Positions 22,756-24,797 of a stretch of DNA of 24,797 bases are shown piece after piece. The DNA comes from Candidatus Methylomirabilota bacterium (lineage in GTDB: Bacteria; Methylomirabilota; Methylomirabilia; Methylomirabilales; Methylomirabilaceae), in contig JAGWRQ010000006.1 in assembly GCA_028869615.1 (NCBI GenBank), forward strand, positions 1 to 24,797. Direction: 5' to 3'. The first letter of the stretch is position 1. Each line of letters begins with the position of its first letter. The translations under genes were made by a program, and so were the position numbers. Below the pieces are notes generated by a model that did no database searches, was not told where the DNA came from, and saw nothing but the letters and a program-made list of their open reading frames with translations.

Positions 22756-24083
22756 CCGAGATCGTCGTAGTCGGCGGAGGCTTGGCCGGAAGCGAAGCGG
22801 CCTGGCAGGTCGCGGAACGGGGAGCCCGCGTGCGCCTCTACGAGATGCGGCCGGCCAGCTTCACGCCCGCCCACAAGACTGACTGGTTGGCCGAGCTTGT
22901 CTGCAGCAACTCCCTGAAGTCGGATTCGCCGGATGATTGTCACGGTCTGTTAAAGCGGGAACTCACCGCGTATAGATCGGTGATTATGGCTGCCGCGCGG
23001 GCGCACGCCATCCCTGCCGGATCGGCGCTGGCCGTTGATCGTGAGGCCTTTGCGGCTGAAGTAACCGCCAGGCTCACGCGCCACCCGCGTATCACCATTG
23101 TTCGGGACGAGGTCAAGGCGATCCCGGACGAGAGGCCGGTGATTATCGCCACCGGTCCGTTAACCTCCGACCGCCTGGCCGGTGCGCTGCGCGATCGATT
23201 CGTAAGCTATTTGGCATCAGCGGACCCGTCTGCCGATACACGAGACCTGCTCTATTTTTATGACGCTATCTCGCCGATCATTGCCGCCGATTCTATTGAT
23301 CGCACCGTGGCATTTGCCGCCTCTCGTTACGACAAGGGAGGGGACGATTATCTGAACTGTCCTCTTACGCGGGAGGCGTATCAGTGTTTTCGGGAAGCGA
23401 TCAGGACTGCGGAGCCGACGCCGATCCACCCGTTCGAAGAGGCGCGATACTTCGAACGGTGCCTTCCTATCGAGGTGCTGGCGGCTCGTGGCGAGGACAC
23501 CTTGCGGTTCGGGCCGATGAAACCGGTGGGTTTGATCGATCCCAAGACCGGGTGCCGGCCCTACGCCGTCGTCCAACTCCGGCTGGAGAATCGGGAAGGG
23601 ACTATGTACAACATGGTGGGGTTTCAGACACGCCTGAAGTGGGGCGAGCAACGCCGGATTCTCCAGACAATTCCCGGTCTCAGCGGCGCTGAGTTCCTCC
23701 GATACGGGTCTATCCATCGCAACACGTTCATCGCTGCGCCGGCGCTGCTCCAGGAGACGATGCAGTTCAAGGGGAATCCGGGGATCTTGCTGGCCGGACA
23801 ACTCACCGGCGTAGAGGGGTACTTGGAATCGGCCGGGACCGGACTGCTGGCCGGGATCAACGCGGTCAAACTTCTGTACCGCGAGGAGCCGATCGTGCTT
23901 CCGCCGACCACCGCCCTCGGGTCCCTGATCCGTCACATCTGTCATGCGAACCTCCGCGACTTCCAGCCGATGAATGTCAACTTCGGCCTGCTGCCGCCCC
24001 TCGATAAGCCAATCCGAGCGAAGCGCGAAAGACGGCAGGCCCTCGCCCACCGCGCCCTCCACGACTTGTCTGGTCTGACCTGA
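22752..24083 (+). CDS. trmFO: Methylenetetrahydrofolate--tRNA-(uracil-5-)-methyltransferase
   Basis: A 443-residue flavoprotein that makes m5U54 in the tRNA T-loop using methylenetetrahydrofolate. The N-terminal FAD-binding motif [12 protein letters not shown] is at 6-17; the family signature [11 protein letters not shown] follows with Cys51, and [10 protein letters not shown] gives the second conserved Cys near 203. Later [10 protein letters not shown] and the [17 protein letters not shown] second FAD segment are intact. The GTG at 22752 overlaps the topA stop, with AAAGG upstream; the frame is open further back, but only inside topA. Coupled translation with topA is likely. In many bacteria xerC follows, but not here. 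Confidence 0.96.
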   Translation: MTEIVVVGGGLAGSEAAWQVAERGARVRLYEMRPASFTPAHKTDWLAELVCSNSLKSDSPDDCHGLLKRELTAYRSVIMAAARAHAIPAGSALAVDREAFAAEVTARLTRHPRITIVRDEVKAIPDERPVIIATGPLTSDRLAGALRDRFVSYLASADPSADTRDLLYFYDAISPIIAADSIDRTVAFAASRYDKGGDDYLNCPLTREAYQCFREAIRTAEPTPIHPFEEARYFERCLPIEVLAARGEDTLRFGPMKPVGLIDPKTGCRPYAVVQLRLENREGTMYNMVGFQTRLKWGEQRRILQTIPGLSGAEFLRYGSIHRNTFIAAPALLQETMQFKGNPGILLAGQLTGVEGYLESAGTGLLAGINAVKLLYREEPIVLPPTTALGSLIRHICHANLRDFQPMNVNFGLLPPLDKPIRAKRERRQALAHRALHDLSGLT

Positions 24084-24495
24084 GCATCGCGGGGAGGCGG
24101 GGACCAACTACAGTGCGAGGGTACTCCATGGTGACCCCGCAGGACCCGGTGGACAGCCTGTCGCGGATTTTATCGGACCTAACTTCTCCCGTCTCCGGGT
24201 CCTTGACCCTTCGAGGGTGAAGCCAGAAATGCATTCCTGACCTTCTGATTCCCGGTCCGACGGCTCTCTGCTCCTACCGTATCTGGGCATTCTGTCAGAA
24301 GAGATTGCGGTATCTTTTCCTGTATAGCGCTGGCGATTCCGATCATCCTTATACGGCGCTCTGCACTCCACTGACCAGGCGTGTTTTTCCTTGACACCTA
24401 CCTGCCCCCGCAGTAGACTTCCGTCCAATTGTTGCCTCTGCCATCGGTCAGGACGACGCCGGATATCAAGCACACGCACACGGGAGAAGGGATAG
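24084..24495. other. Intergenic region after trmFO
   Basis: This 412-nt stretch has no convincing gene. A 30-codon frame at 24128-24220 opens with M-V-T-P-Q-D-P-V-D and has a plausible site, CGAGGG, upstream, but stops early. A small hairpin (ACCCT-TCG-AGGGT) lies at 24206-24218 without a T-run. Base composition is lower in GC than in either flank. A good promoter for the next gene is at 24391-24419. Confidence 0.6.
24391..24419 (+). promoter_or_regulatory. Sigma70-like promoter for the terminal secreted-protein gene
   Basis: A perfect TTGACA (24391-24396) is followed after exactly 17 nt by TAGACT (24414-24419). It lies 76 nt before the ATG at 24496, in the right orientation. It is the best promoter match in the window. 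Confidence 0.55.
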
Positions 24496-24797
24496 ATGCG
24501 TTCACAACGAGGTCGACGGATCGGTATCGCGGGGCTGCTCGTCCTGGGGCTCACCCTGGCGTGCACGGTGCGTGCAGCGGTCGCCGCCCTCCCCCCTAAG
24601 CAGACCCTCGCTGACCTGCCCCTGCCGGCCCAGGCCGCCATCTCGAGCGCGCTGGGGCAGGACAGCCCGGCCTACCACGCCACGGCCCACGGGACCACGG
24701 TGCGCGTGGAGAACCCCCGCCACGGCCTGACTGCCACCTTCCGCCCCACCGGCCTGCACCTGCACGTCGGCGCGGCCACCTGGGGCCTGCGCTACCA
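24496..24797 (+). CDS. Secreted or surface protein, N-terminal part (cut by window end)
   Basis: The first 100 codons of a protein that runs off the window. The ATG at 24496 has AGAAGG upstream. A signal peptide is clear: basic R-S-Q-R-G-R-R, then a hydrophobic I-A-G-L-L-V-L-G-L-T-L-A stretch and a likely cleavage after A-A-V-A-A. The mature part continues A-A-I-S-S-A-L-G-Q-D, Y-H-A-T-A, N-P-R-H-G-L-T-A-T-F and A-A-T-W-G-L-R-Y. From memory, this recalls the N-terminal region of large bacterial surface proteins with FG-GAP-like or other repeats, but the repeats would lie beyond the window. From about codon 40 nearly every codon ends in G or C, more extreme than the neighbours, which may signal transfer or expression bias. 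Confidence 0.7.
   Translation, partial: MRSQRGRRIGIAGLLVLGLTLACTVRAAVAALPPKQTLADLPLPAQAAISSALGQDSPAYHATAHGTTVRVENPRHGLTATFRPTGLHLHVGAATWGLRY

Noticed and set aside
24206..24218. Hairpin ACCCT-TCG-AGGGT after trmFO as a terminator
   Set aside because: The stem is only 5 bp and no T-run follows it.
24108..24641. Minus-strand open frame across the trmFO downstream spacer (177 codons)
   Set aside because: It runs antisense through the signal-peptide gene and the promoter, with no ribosome site or recognised domain.

Overview
The window is about 24.8 kb of GC-rich (roughly 60%) bacterial chromosome with tightly packed genes, Shine-Dalgarno sites that overlap upstream stops, and frequent GTG and TTG starts. 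It carries a hopanoid pathway, a speD-speE-decarboxylase polyamine operon, secDF and a dprA-topA-trmFO block. This suits a Gram-negative-type environmental bacterium. The combination resembles the NC10/Methylomirabilota lineage, but that is an inference from gene content and style, not a proven assignment. I see no rRNA, tRNA, CRISPR array, insertion sequence or prophage.

Layout. (1) Positions 1-286, plus strand: the 3' end of a PCYCGC-family metal-binding protein, then a 48-residue YHS-domain protein. In the first, an in-frame TGA stands exactly where the first Cys of the conserved C-x-x-C belongs, and a bacterial SECIS-like stem-loop follows it. It is a selenocysteine candidate. (2) Positions 333-9218, minus strand: one closely spaced run of eight genes, read from 9218 down to 333. 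They are a CruF/DUF422 membrane protein, hpnH, squalene-hopene cyclase (shc/hpnF), hpnG, a membrane-fusion protein, an ABC ATPase and two MacB/FtsX-type permeases. Overlapping stops and starts and gaps of 5-19 nt suggest that hopanoid synthesis and a tripartite-type exporter are co-transcribed. (3) Positions 9219-9568: a divergent spacer with an FNR/CRP-like palindrome and a short unrecognised ORF. (4) Positions 9569-11116: a DUF123 GIY-YIG-like protein and, on the minus strand, a DegT-family sugar aminotransferase. (5) Positions 11409-14235: a polyamine operon with speD (TTG start), an aminopropyltransferase closest in motifs to thermospermine synthase, and an Orn/Lys/Arg decarboxylase. (6) Positions 14345-16972: secD and secF, separated by a long imperfect hairpin. 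(7) Positions 17187-18868: gmhA and a D,D-carboxypeptidase, both envelope genes. (8) Positions 19043-24083: dprA, topA and trmFO. (9) Positions 24084-24797: a 412-nt spacer with a good sigma70-type promoter, then the start of a very GC-rich secreted protein cut by the window end.

Much of the window concerns the cell envelope: hopanoids, a transporter, Sec export, heptose precursor and peptidoglycan trimming. Three spacers (secD-secF, secF-gmhA, dprA-topA) each hold a different degenerate inverted repeat, which looks like small dispersed repeats that settled between genes. The strongest novelty candidate is the UGA-containing PCYCGC protein at the left edge. Next is the physical union of hopanoid genes with an ABC exporter.
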